This document shows, piece by piece, positions 15,797-25,014 of a stretch of 64,000 nt of DNA. Positions within the stretch are counted from its first letter, which is position 1; every line of letters starts with the position of its first letter. A model generated the notes under the pieces. That model was not told the origin of the DNA, made no database searches, and saw nothing but the letters and a program-made list of their open reading frames with translations. Position numbers and translations under genes: made by a program. This DNA comes from Lewinellaceae bacterium (GTDB lineage Bacteria > Bacteroidota > Bacteroidia > Chitinophagales > Saprospiraceae), in the NCBI GenBank assembly GCA_020636225.1, contig JACJYI010000004.1, forward strand, positions 124,001 through 188,000, read 5' to 3'.

Positions 15797-17095
15797 ATGC
15801 GATACGATCCGATCGACCCCCAGCTGTTCGTCCAGAACCGCCGCCGTTTTGCCCGGGAAATGAAGCCCGACTCCATTGCCATTTTTCATAGCAACGACCA
15901 GATGCCGCGAAACGGGGATCAGTTTTTTGAATACCGCCAGAACAGCAACCTGTTCTATCTGTCGGGGCTGGATCAACCGGAGGTTATCGTTGTCCTGTTT
16001 CCGGACTGTATCAAGGACGCCTTTCGCGAGGTCGCCTTCATCAAGCGGAGTAACGAAAAGATCTCGATCTGGGAAGGATACAAGTACACCAAGGAAGATG
16101 CGCGCAAGGTGTCCGGCATCGACAAGGTGTATTTTCTCGATGAGATGGAAACGGTCCTGCATGAACTGATCCTCCTGGCCAAGAGGGTCTATCTGAATGT
16201 GCCGGAGAATGATCGCTTCCAACCAGAGGTGGAATCCAGGGACGCACGCCTCGGTCGTCAGCTCATGGCGAAATACCCCGGTCACAAATACCACAGGGCC
16301 CAACCCATCCTGAAGAAGCTGGTCATGATCAAGTCGGATATCGAGATCGGGATCATGCGGCACTGCATGGATATCACAGACAAGGCCTTCCGCCGGGTGC
16401 TGCAATTTGTCAAGCCGGGGGTCATGGAATATGAGGTTGAAGCAGAGATCGGACATGAGTTCATCCGTAACCGGGCCTGGCATGGCTATCATCCCATTAT
16501 CGGATCCGGCAAGAATAATTGTGTTCTGCACTACAATGAAAACAACCAGCGTTGCCAGGATGGCGAATTACTGTTGCTGGATTTCGGAGCGGAATACGCT
16601 AACTATTCTGCCGACCTGACTCGGACCATTCCCGTAAATGGCGTCTATTCGGAACGCCAGAAAGCCGTTTACAATGCCGTTCTGCGGGTCATGAAAGAAG
16701 CCACCACCATGCTCGTGCCCGGCAACAACCTGACCGACTACCAGAAGGAAGTAGGCCGGATCATGGAGAGTGAATTACTCGGCCTGGGTCTCATCAGCAA
16801 GGATGATATCAAGAAACAGGATCCCGACTGGCCGGCCTACAAGAAGTATTTCATGCACGGCACATCCCATCATCTGGGTCTGGACGTCCATGACAGCAAT
16901 CACCGGTATGACCCGATCCAGGCTGGTATGGTCTTCACCTGTGAGCCGGGTATCTACATCCCGGAAGAAGGATTCGGCATCCGGATCGAGAATGACATCT
17001 TGGTTACGGATCATGAACCCGTCGACCTTATGGCCCACATTCCCGTCGAGGCCGAGGAGATCGAAGCCCTCATGCAGGCCACCGTCCTGCAATAG
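15797..17095 (+). CDS. pepP: Xaa-Pro aminopeptidase (M24B)
   Basis: The 432-residue enzyme removes N-terminal residues preceding proline. An aminopeptidase P N-terminal domain (about 1-150, with FFEYRQNSNLFYLSGL) precedes the pita-bread catalytic domain. Metal ligands can be seen in LLLDFGAEYANYSADLTRTI (two Asp), HGTSHHLGLDVHD (His), FTCEPGIYIPEEGFGIRIEN (Glu) and the final IENDILVT (Glu). Length and order match bacterial PepP. There is no signal peptide, so it is cytoplasmic. A TACTTTAC sequence about 40 bases upstream is only a weak promoter candidate. Confidence 0.93.
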   Translation: MRYDPIDPQLFVQNRRRFAREMKPDSIAIFHSNDQMPRNGDQFFEYRQNSNLFYLSGLDQPEVIVVLFPDCIKDAFREVAFIKRSNEKISIWEGYKYTKEDARKVSGIDKVYFLDEMETVLHELILLAKRVYLNVPENDRFQPEVESRDARLGRQLMAKYPGHKYHRAQPILKKLVMIKSDIEIGIMRHCMDITDKAFRRVLQFVKPGVMEYEVEAEIGHEFIRNRAWHGYHPIIGSGKNNCVLHYNENNQRCQDGELLLLDFGAEYANYSADLTRTIPVNGVYSERQKAVYNAVLRVMKEATTMLVPGNNLTDYQKEVGRIMESELLGLGLISKDDIKKQDPDWPAYKKYFMHGTSHHLGLDVHDSNHRYDPIQAGMVFTCEPGIYIPEEGFGIRIENDILVTDHEPVDLMAHIPVEAEEIEALMQATVLQ

Positions 17096-17484
17096 AGCTA
17101 CGGACGAAACAACCAGCCGTTACTGGCCAACAAGAAGGATCAGACACGGGGCACATCTATTAGCCTCCGAAAAAGGCCAAGACTAAAGAAAACCAAGTGA
17201 GACAAGGCATTTCGAAAGAGCATAGCCAGAGCTAAGCGATTGAGGAATAATCCCGAGTACTCGGGATATCACGCAGGTTTTCTTTAGTGAAAATACTCTT
17301 AGGATTTGTTTGGCCATTGAGTGAGGTTGATAGATGTGCCCATAAGTCTGGTCCTTTTTTCTTGCCATGAACGATGGAAATCATGCCAACATTCAGTGCA
17401 TTCAGGGTTTGTGCCGTAATGTTGTATCCGAATTCATCTGATGAACGGGAAACTCGATACAGAGGCATCCCACAACTGTACTGA
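17096..17484. other. AT-richer intergenic region with a perfect palindrome and a dispersed repeat
   Basis: The 389 bases have no convincing gene; short minus-strand frames at 17183-17468 lack start context and look like repeat shadows. The region contains the perfect 18-base palindrome ATCCCGAGTACTCGGGAT at 17250-17267 and a 44-base element at 17302-17345 that recurs at 51725-51768. Its base composition is lower in GC than the flanking genes, which suggests a remnant of an inserted element. Confidence 0.55.
17302..17345. repeat. 44-base dispersed repeat, copy 1
   Basis: This copy aligns without gaps to 51725-51768 with 37 of 44 bases identical by eye. Shared blocks include GGATTTG-TTGG, ATTGAGTG and TTGATAGA-GTGCCC. 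Both copies are intergenic. Confidence 0.6.
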
Positions 17485-18447
17485 ATGGACTACCAGATCA
17501 TCGTTGCCAATCTGACCAATCCTACCCTGCTATACTTTGCATTGGGCATTTTGGCAGCTTCCCTTCGAAGTGATCTGGAGATTCCTCCCAGTACCAGTAA
17601 ATTCCTGTCCTTGTATCTCCTCTTTTCAATCGGATTCAAGGGTGGTCAGGAACTATCTCACAGCACCTTCAGCATGGAGATCGTCTATTCCCTGCTGTTC
17701 GGCTTGCTGATCGCGTCCCTCATCCCGGTATACACTTTCTTTCTCCTGAAGAAACGAATGAGTATCAGCGATGCCGGTGCAGTAGCGGCTGCTTACGGAT
17801 CGGTCAGTGCCGTCACCTTTGTGGCCGCTGCATCCTTCCTCGAATCCCAGGGCATCACGTTTGGTGGTCACATGGTGGCTGTGATGGCCCTGATGGAATC
17901 GCCGGCCATTATCGTCGGTGTCATCCTCATCATGTTGTTTGAGACCGATCACCCCAGCAAGGGGAAAATGGGCGAGATCGTCCGGCATTCGTTTACCAAT
18001 GGCAGCGTGCTGATGATCCTGGGCAGCCTGGTCATCGGGTTGATCGCGGAAGCCAAGCAGGCCGAAGGGATCATGCCATTCACGACGGATATCTTCAAGG
18101 GGTTTCTGGCCATCTTCCTGCTGGAGATGGGTATGGTCACCGCCCGGCGGTTTGCCGCATTTCGAAAATATGGTCTCTTTGCTTTTTCAGTGGCCGTTCT
18201 CCTTCCCCTGTTCAATGGCAGCGTGGTGGCCGCCGTCACCGGATTGTTCATCCATGATGTCGGCAATCGATTCATCTTTGCCATCCTCGCGGCAGGTGCC
18301 TCCTATATCGCTGTTCCAGCAGCCATGCGCCTGGCAGCACCAAAGGCTGACCCGGGTCTGTACATCCCGATGGCCCTTGGCGTGACCTTCCCAGTGAACA
18401 TTACCGTTGGCATGATGATCTACTACATGATCATCCAGCATACCTGA
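17485..18447 (+). CDS. SbtA-like sodium-dependent bicarbonate permease
   Basis: The 320-residue membrane protein matches the SbtA (DUF897) family in length and character, with about ten hydrophobic segments. It starts with NPTLLYFALGILAASLRSDL and continues FLSLYLLFSIGFKGGQELS and GAVAAAYGSVSAVTFVAAAS, the last two being hallmark stretches. The family imports bicarbonate with sodium in cyanobacteria and also occurs in heterotrophs. No SbtB-type PII partner gene is adjacent. A carbonic anhydrase and a SulP transporter lie 2 kb downstream on the other strand, supporting an inorganic-carbon role. Confidence 0.85.
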   Translation: MDYQIIVANLTNPTLLYFALGILAASLRSDLEIPPSTSKFLSLYLLFSIGFKGGQELSHSTFSMEIVYSLLFGLLIASLIPVYTFFLLKKRMSISDAGAVAAAYGSVSAVTFVAAASFLESQGITFGGHMVAVMALMESPAIIVGVILIMLFETDHPSKGKMGEIVRHSFTNGSVLMILGSLVIGLIAEAKQAEGIMPFTTDIFKGFLAIFLLEMGMVTARRFAAFRKYGLFAFSVAVLLPLFNGSVVAAVTGLFIHDVGNRFIFAILAAGASYIAVPAAMRLAAPKADPGLYIPMALGVTFPVNITVGMMIYYMIIQHT

Positions 18448-18473
18448 TCGGAACAGGCAGTCATTTTCACGAT

Positions 18474-19688
18474 CTAATCCACCAGGGTCTCCCCGATATC
18501 CACCTTTCTGGCCTGCCAGGCAGGAATGAGTGCAGCCAATACCCCGAAGGCAAGTACAGCCAGGAATAACCATCCTTCTGCAGGTAGAAATACCCAGGTA
18601 TCAAAGGAATAATGCCAGGCATCTTCAAGAAATTGGCCGGATAACCAGACCCCGACGTGGGCGAGGATAATGCCCAGCATACCTCCCGCCAGAGCCAGTA
18701 GAAATCCCTCCTGGATGATCAACCGGAACAAACCTCCCGGTGAACTGCCCATCACCCTCATCAGGGCAAGCTCGTAGCGACGTGCCTGGAGTGAGCTGTA
18801 CAGGCTGACGAAAATGCTCAATCCCGATACACCCAGGATGATCCAGGCCAGGATGCCCAACAAGTCGGTTCCGGCGCCCATCAATGCATAAAGCCGGTTC
18901 ATCTCCATGGCCGGAGATGCCGCCATGAGTTCGGTATTCTCATTGATATTCCTGGGCAGGTTCAAGGTCAGGTGGTTGCGCACCCGGTACTGGATCAATA
19001 ACGTAGTGATCTGCCGTTGATCTTGCTCCGGCAGGCCACCTGTCACTTCCTCGGCATGTCCATGATCATGGACCATCCAGACACTTTCCAGTGGGGTCAG
19101 CAACAACTGATCAGCGACCGTGCCACTGGGCTCCAGTATACCGACCACCCGAAAGGGGTGGCTGTCCTCATGGGTGAGGTCTGGGTTGTCATCCAGTCCA
19201 TGCACGCTCTGGAAGGTTTGCCCCACCACCAGCCCGAGGGCCTTGGCCACATTCGCGCCGGCCAGGACATCCATAGGTGCATCAGCCAACTGGCCTTGCC
19301 CGATGGTCAATCCATACATGGCCAGGAAAGCCGTATCCGTGCCCACGATACGGTATCCCTGATAACTGTCGCCCAGCGACAGCGGCACAGCCCGCTGGAT
19401 CAGGGGATGTCCGGGGCGCATGAACGGCCTGACTGATTCAAGGGAGATGTTCCCGGTCGGGGTGTCCAGATGGTACATCCCGGACAGGATCAATTGCAAG
19501 GGACTGCCCTTGGCACCGATGACCAGATCGATACCGGCCAGGTTGCGATCCAGGCGATCCGTGATCATCTGATCGAATAGCAATACACCGGCGATCAGGC
19601 CGGTGCTGAGTGCCAGCAGGACCAGGTTCAGGACCAGCTGTGAGGGCTTATGCACCAGATGCTTCCAACTCAACCACAAACTATACAT
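18474..19688 (-). CDS. ABC transporter permease, MacB/FtsX (LolC-like) type
   Basis: The 404-residue protein has the FtsX-type layout: an N-terminal membrane helix (about residues 17-40), a large extracytoplasmic domain and three C-terminal helices near 265-290, 320-345 and 365-390 (LGILAWIILGVSGLSIFVSL, LLALAGGMLGIILAHVGVW, WLFLAVLAFGVLAALIPAW). It ends RKVDIGETLVD, a usual tail. Such permeases pair with an ATPase to drive extraction or export of lipoproteins, peptides or antibiotics by mechanotransmission. The partner ATPase gene overlaps its start by 8 bases. The substrate is not readable from sequence. Confidence 0.85.
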   Translation of the reverse strand: MYSLWLSWKHLVHKPSQLVLNLVLLALSTGLIAGVLLFDQMITDRLDRNLAGIDLVIGAKGSPLQLILSGMYHLDTPTGNISLESVRPFMRPGHPLIQRAVPLSLGDSYQGYRIVGTDTAFLAMYGLTIGQGQLADAPMDVLAGANVAKALGLVVGQTFQSVHGLDDNPDLTHEDSHPFRVVGILEPSGTVADQLLLTPLESVWMVHDHGHAEEVTGGLPEQDQRQITTLLIQYRVRNHLTLNLPRNINENTELMAASPAMEMNRLYALMGAGTDLLGILAWIILGVSGLSIFVSLYSSLQARRYELALMRVMGSSPGGLFRLIIQEGFLLALAGGMLGIILAHVGVWLSGQFLEDAWHYSFDTWVFLPAEGWLFLAVLAFGVLAALIPAWQARKVDIGETLVD

Positions 19689-20319
19689 GCCGTTCGAGGG
19701 TAATGGTATGAGGGATCTGATCCTTGATGCGCTGATCGTGTGTCACAATGATCAATGCCGACCGGCAATCCGCTGCCTGCTCCTGCAACAGATGCAACAC
19801 CTCCCGACAATGCCGGTCATCCAGGGCACTGGTGGGTTCATCAGCCAGAAGGATATCCGGCCGATTGATCAGGGCCCTGGCAATGGATATCCGCTGTTGC
19901 TCGCCCTGACTGCAATGCCGGGGGTAAGCGTTGAGGCGATGAAGCAAACCAAGCTTGTCCAAAAGTGCGTGAATTCGGAGCAGATCGACTTCCTTTCCGG
20001 CCAACCGCTGGGCCAGGGCAATATTCTGTTCGACATTCAGGGCTTGCAGGAAGTGCGGGGTTTGAAAGATCAGTCCAATGTGCTGCCCCCGGAATTGGTC
20101 GCGCCTGACCTTTGGAACATCCTGCAACATGGTGCCATGGATCCGGACCGAGCCGGTGTCCGGTTGCCTCAACCCGGCCAGCAGTTGGAGCAAGGTAGAT
20201 TTTCCGGTTCCCGATTCACCGAGGATCAACAGCTGATCGCCCGCATCACATCGAATATCCGGAAAGGAAATGGACGCCCCCCCGGGATAATGAAACGAAA
20301 GTGATGAAGCCTCGATCAT
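19681..20319 (-). CDS. ABC transporter ATPase, LolD/MacB type
   Basis: The 212-residue protein carries a complete nucleotide-binding domain: Walker A ILGESGTGKSTLLQLLAG (residues about 32-49), Q-loop IGLIFQTPHFLQAL, signature CSQGEQQRISIARAL with Cys for the usual Leu or Tyr, Walker B DILLADEPTSALD and H-loop IIVTHDQR. It energises the permease encoded immediately downstream. The start at 20319 precedes the first beta strand closely, as is normal for the family. Confidence 0.92.
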   Translation of the reverse strand: MIEASSLSFHYPGGASISFPDIRCDAGDQLLILGESGTGKSTLLQLLAGLRQPDTGSVRIHGTMLQDVPKVRRDQFRGQHIGLIFQTPHFLQALNVEQNIALAQRLAGKEVDLLRIHALLDKLGLLHRLNAYPRHCSQGEQQRISIARALINRPDILLADEPTSALDDRHCREVLHLLQEQAADCRSALIIVTHDQRIKDQIPHTITLERHV

Positions 20320-20398
20320 GGCCTAAAGATAGGTCACTACACCTGACCCCATCTTACCATCCAGCTGAATTCATCAACAGTTGCCGATCTTCTTGCAG

Positions 20399-21046
20399 CT
20401 ATCCCTCATCCAGAAGGTTGTCATACTTATAGATGGGATGATCCAATTCACCATTTGGTTCCAGATCGACCAATGGCTTGATCACACCGTCATCCAGGGC
20501 ATAGACCCAGCCATGCAGGTGAGGTCCGTTCCGCTTCTGCCAGGCTTTCTGGATGATGGACGTTTTGGCCAGGTTGTATACCTGCTCCATGATGTTGAGT
20601 TCGATCAACTTGTTGACCCGGGCATCCCCTTCAGGCAATTCTTCAATTTCTTGCTGATGGTAACGGTAGACGTCCTTGATATTGCGCAGCCACTTGTTGA
20701 TCAACCCGTAACTCTTGTTCGTCATGGCAGCCTTGACACCCCCACAGCCATAATGCCCGCACACGATGATATGTTCGATCTCCAGTACCTCGACAGCATA
20801 CTGAAGGACACTGAGCAGGTTGAGGTCGGTATGGAGAACCAGATTGGCCACATTCCGGTGGATGAAGATCTCACCGGGTTGGGTCTGGGTGATCTCGTTG
20901 GGCGGTACCCGACTGTCGGAACAGCCGATCCACAAAAATTTGGGTTTTTGGATATCTACCAGCCGATGGAAATAGTTGGGGTCTTCAGCAACACGCTCGC
21001 TGGCCCAGGCCTTGTTCTCGAAAAGAAGCTGTTCGAATACTTTCAT
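20399..21046 (-). CDS. can: Beta-class carbonic anhydrase
   Basis: The 215-residue enzyme interconverts carbon dioxide and bicarbonate. Zinc ligands and the Asp-Arg dyad are present in WIGCSDSRVPPNEI (Cys42, Asp44, Arg46) and HYGCGGVKAAM (His and Cys near 98-101). Length matches the Can/CynT type of the clade. There is no signal peptide, so it is cytoplasmic. Its ATG overlaps the stop of the SulP transporter gene by 4 bases, so the two are translationally coupled, a common arrangement that links bicarbonate uptake to hydration chemistry. Confidence 0.94.
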   Translation of the reverse strand: MKVFEQLLFENKAWASERVAEDPNYFHRLVDIQKPKFLWIGCSDSRVPPNEITQTQPGEIFIHRNVANLVLHTDLNLLSVLQYAVEVLEIEHIIVCGHYGCGGVKAAMTNKSYGLINKWLRNIKDVYRYHQQEIEELPEGDARVNKLIELNIMEQVYNLAKTSIIQKAWQKRNGPHLHGWVYALDDGVIKPLVDLEPNGELDHPIYKYDNLLDEG

Positions 21047-22614
21047 GATGGTTTCAGGTTATCCAGAAAGAGATAGGGGGACTGCGGAAGTTGCTTGATC
21101 TTGACGGTGATATTGTTCTCGATGGCCACGATCAGAAAATCATTGATGATCTCCGCATTGTCCAGGTCGACAAAGGTCACCTTACTGAGGTCGATCAACA
21201 GGAAACTGTTCTCCGGGATCATGGAGAGCTGCCGCTTGAGCTCCCATTTATGCACGAAAGAAAGATCCTTGCGCACCCGCAAGAGGTAGTTGTTGCCATC
21301 CTGGAACACCGAAATGGCAGAATGGAAATTGGACCGAACGATGAAGAAAGCACCCACGACCAGACCGATCAATACGCCGGTGAGCAGGTCCGTGAAGAGG
21401 ATCGCCAGAATGGTGACCACATAGGGAATAAAGTGTGCCCATCCCTTCCTGTACTTGCGAATAAAGATCTGGGGTGCGGCCAGCTTATATCCGATCACGA
21501 TCAGGATCGCCGCCAACGCAGATAGTGGAATGAGATTGAGAAAGGCCGGGATCAAGGCCACACAGGCCAGGAGTAGCAAACCATGGCTGATCGCAGATAG
21601 TTTGGTCTGGCCTCCCGAACTCACATTGGCAGAACTTCTGACGATCACCGATGTGACCGGAATACCCCCCAACAGGCCGGCAACCATATTGCCTGCCCCC
21701 TGGGCAAACAGTTCCCGATTGGGAGGGGAGATCCTGCGATGAGGATCCAGTTTATCCACGGCTTCGATGTTCAACAAGGTCTCCACACTGGCGATCAGCG
21801 CGAGCGTCAGTGCAGTTGTCCACACGATCGGCATCCCGATGGCACTGAAGTCCGGAAAGGTGAACTGACCGAAGAACTCCTGGGCCGTGGCTGCCACGGG
21901 CACCTGGACGAAATGCTCTGCCTCGATCGCCAGGTCGCTGAAAAACCGTTGATAGAACAGGGAGGTGGCAATGCTGAACAGCACGACCACCAGTGGACCA
22001 GGCACCAGGCTCAGCCATTTCCCCTTGTTGATCCGGCCACTGTCCCACCAGAAGAGAAAGACCAGGGAAAGCAGGGAGATCAGGAATGCTCCTAATGAAA
22101 GACTTTCCGAGGCCAGATGGACGAGTTCCGAAAAGGTATTGTAGCCGTCCTGCTGGCGAAACGTCTGGTCCCCCAGCCAGTCCTTGTCATAACCCACCGC
22201 ATGGGGGATCTGCTTGAGGATGAGGATGATCCCGATCGCGGACAGCATTCCCTTGATCACCGCTGTAGGAATAAAATTGCTCAACACCCCGGCACCCAAA
22301 CCGGCAAAGGCCAACTGCAACACACCGGCCAGACATACAGCCAGCAGAAAGATCTCGAAGGTAGGCAGGCTCTGGATGGCTCCCAGTACGACAACGGCCA
22401 GTCCCGCTGCCGGACCGCTGACACTGAGTGGTGATCCACTGAGGGCACCGACCACCAAACCACCGACGATCCCGGAGATCAATCCCGAAAACAAGGGCGC
22501 TCCGGAAGCCAGGGCGATCCCCAGGCAGAGCGGCAGCGCCACCAGGAAGACCACCACCGATGCCGGAATATCCTTCTGCCAATGCGAGAAAAAAGAGGTA
22601 GCCCTGTTCATCAT
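21043..22614 (-). CDS. SulP-family anion transporter, probable bicarbonate transporter, with STAS domain
   Basis: The 523-residue protein begins with SulP signature stretches (DIPASVVVFLVALPLCLGIA, LISGIVGGLVVGALSGSPLS), has about 12 hydrophobic segments and ends in a STAS-like domain (about 425-515; WELKRQLSMIPENSFLLIDL, FVDLDNAEIINDFL). SulP proteins carry sulfate, bicarbonate (BicA) or other anions. Coupling to carbonic anhydrase makes bicarbonate the likeliest substrate here; this is inference. NRELFAQGAGNMVAGLLGG is the usual conserved core. Confidence 0.88.
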   Translation of the reverse strand: MMNRATSFFSHWQKDIPASVVVFLVALPLCLGIALASGAPLFSGLISGIVGGLVVGALSGSPLSVSGPAAGLAVVVLGAIQSLPTFEIFLLAVCLAGVLQLAFAGLGAGVLSNFIPTAVIKGMLSAIGIILILKQIPHAVGYDKDWLGDQTFRQQDGYNTFSELVHLASESLSLGAFLISLLSLVFLFWWDSGRINKGKWLSLVPGPLVVVLFSIATSLFYQRFFSDLAIEAEHFVQVPVAATAQEFFGQFTFPDFSAIGMPIVWTTALTLALIASVETLLNIEAVDKLDPHRRISPPNRELFAQGAGNMVAGLLGGIPVTSVIVRSSANVSSGGQTKLSAISHGLLLLACVALIPAFLNLIPLSALAAILIVIGYKLAAPQIFIRKYRKGWAHFIPYVVTILAILFTDLLTGVLIGLVVGAFFIVRSNFHSAISVFQDGNNYLLRVRKDLSFVHKWELKRQLSMIPENSFLLIDLSKVTFVDLDNAEIINDFLIVAIENNITVKIKQLPQSPYLFLDNLKPS

Positions 22615-22727
22615 CCAGTTGTCTGTTTCGGAAAGGTAACATTCCCTGCGCTCACCTCTCCATCGAACGAAAATCTCTTATACCGTTCTAACCCGTTTCT
22701 AATCTCGAGCGAGAACGCCAGCCGTTC

Positions 22728-22735
22728 TACCTTTG
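22728..22735 (+). promoter_or_regulatory. -7 promoter element TACCTTTG for rnhB
   Basis: This exact TAnnTTTG match ends 4 bases before the rnhB ATG at 22740, which implies a very short leader. Confidence 0.5.
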
Positions 22736-22739
22736 TCCC

Positions 22740-23378
22740 ATGAGCCTGAAAGCCTGTTATCTGCGAGGCGTATCAGAAGCCGGTTGCGATGAGGCAGGCC
22801 GGGGTTGTCTGGCCGGACCCGTTGTCGCCGCAGCGGTCATTCTGCCGGCCGGATGGCATCATCCGCTGCTCAATGACTCCAAGCAGCTTTCCGAACGGGA
22901 CAGAAATACGTTGAGACCCCTCATCGAGCAATCTGCCCTGGCCTGGGCCGTGGCCATGTGCACCGTGGAAGAGATCGATCAGATCAATATCCTCCAGGCG
23001 TCCATCCAGGCCATGCATCGGGCCATTGGCAAGTTGGATCACCAACCCGACCATCTGCTGATCGACGGCAATCGTTTCAAACCTTATCTGGGCATTCCTC
23101 ATACCTGCATCGTCGGCGGAGACGGATTGTACCGCTCCATCGCTGCCGCTTCGGTCCTGGCCAAGACCTGGCGTGATGAATGGATGCTTCGGCATCATGC
23201 CGATTTCCCCCATTACGGATGGCAGGAGAATAAGGGCTATCCCACGGAGGTCCATCGATCAGCCTTGTACGAACATGGCCCCAGTCCCCACCATCGGATG
23301 ACCTTCAAACTGGATGGGATCACTATCCGCGACCGATTTCCAGACGGTCCCCGCAGGGAAGCCTTACCTTCGCCCTAA
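22740..23378 (+). CDS. rnhB: Ribonuclease HII
   Basis: The 212-residue enzyme removes ribonucleotides from DNA. The first catalytic motif is [19 protein letters not shown] (residues about 18-36) with the Asp-Glu pair and the conserved Arg-Gly. [10 protein letters not shown] carries the third Asp, and [15 protein letters not shown] the Ser-Lys motif. [17 protein letters not shown] and [11 protein letters not shown] complete the family. The stop at 23378 lies 10 bases before the next start, so rnhB leads an operon with the two fatty-acid or phenylacetate-type genes. Confidence 0.95.
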   Translation: MSLKACYLRGVSEAGCDEAGRGCLAGPVVAAAVILPAGWHHPLLNDSKQLSERDRNTLRPLIEQSALAWAVAMCTVEEIDQINILQASIQAMHRAIGKLDHQPDHLLIDGNRFKPYLGIPHTCIVGGDGLYRSIAAASVLAKTWRDEWMLRHHADFPHYGWQENKGYPTEVHRSALYEHGPSPHHRMTFKLDGITIRDRFPDGPRREALPSP

Positions 23379-23388
23379 AGGCAAAGAC

Positions 23389-24567
23389 ATGATGCAGATC
23401 GGAATCATTGGAAGCGGAGCCATGGGCTCCGGCATCGCACAGGTAGCCGCCACTGCTGGCCATACCGTCGTCCTGTACGACACCAACCAGGAAGCCCTGG
23501 TTCGGGCCCGGACCCAACTGGAGCACATCCTCCATCGTCTGGTCGAGAAAGGCCGGATGACTGGTCAGGAAGTAACGGACATTCTCCAGCGACACCAGTT
23601 CGTCGACACCATGGATGCCTTCCGTGAATGCGGTCTGGTGATCGAAGCCATCGTCGAGAATCTGGACATCAAGCGATCGGTGTTCCAAACCCTGGAATCG
23701 ATCGTGACCAGGGAAGCCATTCTGGCCACCAATACCTCCTCATTGTCCATTGCGTCCATTGCCGCGGCCTGCCAGGCTCCCGAGCGGGTCATCGGACTTC
23801 ATTTCTTCAATCCGGCGCCCCTGATGAAACTGGTGGAGATCATCCCGGCCCTGCAGACGGATCCCGGCCTGCCATCTACCCTTCACCAGCTGATGCTGTC
23901 CTGGGGCAAGTACCCGGTGCAGGCCCGGGACACCCCCGGCTTCATCGTCAATCGGATCGCCAGGCCCTTCTACAGCGAATCCATCCGCATTCTCGAGGAA
24001 GGCCTGGGCACCAAAGAAGAGATCGACACGGCCATGAAAACCATCGGTGGCTTCCGGATGGGACCCTTTGAACTCATGGATTTCATCGGCCATGATGTCA
24101 ACTATGCAGTCACCGAATCCGTCTGGACAGCCTGCTATTTCGAACCGCGCTATCAACCTTCCTTTACCCAGCGTCGCCTGGTCGATGCCGGCTGGCTGGG
24201 TAGAAAATCGGGCCGGGGATTCTACGATTATCGGCTGGGAGCATCGCCGGTGGAGACCACTGGGCCCGGAGATTCCGAAAAGCTTCGCCGGATCTATGAG
24301 CGCATTGTGGTTATGTTGATCAATGAAGCGGCCGATGCCCTGTACTACAACATCGCCAGCCGGGACGACATCGATCAGGCCATGACCCTGGGTGTCAATT
24401 ACCCCAAGGGCCTGCTCCGCTGGGCCGATGAATGGGGCATCGCCACGTGCGAAGCCCGTATGGACCGGTTGTTCAACAATTATCACGATCCTCGGTACCG
24501 ATGCAGCCCCATGCTGAAATCCCTCGCCCAGCAAGGTGAACGCTTCTATCCCAATGAAAATATCTGA
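23389..24567 (+). CDS. 3-hydroxyacyl-CoA dehydrogenase (PaaH/Hbd type)
   Basis: The 392-residue enzyme oxidises 3-hydroxyacyl-CoA with NAD. The start at 23389 (MMQIGIIGSGAMGSGIAQVA) places the Rossmann GxGxxG motif at the extreme N-terminus. The catalytic region has VIGLHFFNPAPLMKLVEII (His-Glu pair) and TPGFIVNRIARPFYSESIRI. Two C-terminal 3HCDH domains (about 185-280 and 295-390) make it longer than simple Hbd (about 280) and similar to PaaH. The adjacent PaaI-type thioesterase gene, 2 bases downstream, fits phenylacetate or related acyl-CoA catabolism, but no other paa genes are in view. Confidence 0.88.
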   Translation: MMQIGIIGSGAMGSGIAQVAATAGHTVVLYDTNQEALVRARTQLEHILHRLVEKGRMTGQEVTDILQRHQFVDTMDAFRECGLVIEAIVENLDIKRSVFQTLESIVTREAILATNTSSLSIASIAAACQAPERVIGLHFFNPAPLMKLVEIIPALQTDPGLPSTLHQLMLSWGKYPVQARDTPGFIVNRIARPFYSESIRILEEGLGTKEEIDTAMKTIGGFRMGPFELMDFIGHDVNYAVTESVWTACYFEPRYQPSFTQRRLVDAGWLGRKSGRGFYDYRLGASPVETTGPGDSEKLRRIYERIVVMLINEAADALYYNIASRDDIDQAMTLGVNYPKGLLRWADEWGIATCEARMDRLFNNYHDPRYRCSPMLKSLAQQGERFYPNENI

Positions 24568-24569
24568 TC

Positions 24570-25010
24570 ATGACCAATGAGACCAGGCCCCTGGCCACCC
24601 GGGTAGTCGATGTCATGATGGAAGGAGATGCCTTCAGCCAGTGGCTGCAGATCGAACGGCTGGAAGAAGGGCCGGGCCATTGCACCCTGCGCATGATGGT
24701 CAGGGAGGAAATGGTCAATGGTTTCCGCATCGCTCATGGAGGCATCAGCTATGCCCTGGCCGACAGTGCTCTGGCCTTCGCCTCCAATGCCCATGGGATC
24801 AAGGCCGTTTCCATTGAGACCTCCATTTCCCACTTGCGGCCGGTACAGGTCGGGGATATCCTGACCGCCATGGCCACGGAAGACAATCTCGGCAAGCGCA
24901 CCGGCGTCTACCGGGTGGAGGTGATGAACCAGCATGGCCGGCTGGTCGCCCTCTTCAAAGGCACGGTATTTCGTGGGGGAGACCCCTGGTTTCCGGAGGA
25001 GATCTCCTGA
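24570..25010 (+). CDS. paaI: PaaI-type hotdog thioesterase
   Basis: The 146-residue protein is a hotdog-fold acyl-CoA thioesterase. NGFRIAHGGISYALADSALA contains the HGG turn and the catalytic acidic residue (Asp) expected for PaaI, and SIETSISHLRPVQVGDILTA the next conserved strand. PaaI enzymes hydrolyse stalled aromatic or hydroxyphenylacetyl-CoA intermediates in the phenylacetate pathway. It follows the dehydrogenase gene by 2 bases. The gene symbol is offered on family resemblance and neighbour only. Confidence 0.82.
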   Translation: MTNETRPLATRVVDVMMEGDAFSQWLQIERLEEGPGHCTLRMMVREEMVNGFRIAHGGISYALADSALAFASNAHGIKAVSIETSISHLRPVQVGDILTAMATEDNLGKRTGVYRVEVMNQHGRLVALFKGTVFRGGDPWFPEEIS

Positions 25011-25014
25011 TCGA

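Noticed and set aside
17183..17468. Short minus-strand frames as small genes
   Set aside because: They contain the dispersed 44-base repeat and a perfect palindrome, lack a promoter-like element, and their translations show no family resemblance.
18474..20319. ABC pair as part of the bicarbonate system
   Set aside because: FtsX-type permease and LolD-type ATPase are exporter or mechanotransmission components; BCT1-type bicarbonate importers have different permeases and a binding protein. Position alone was not enough.
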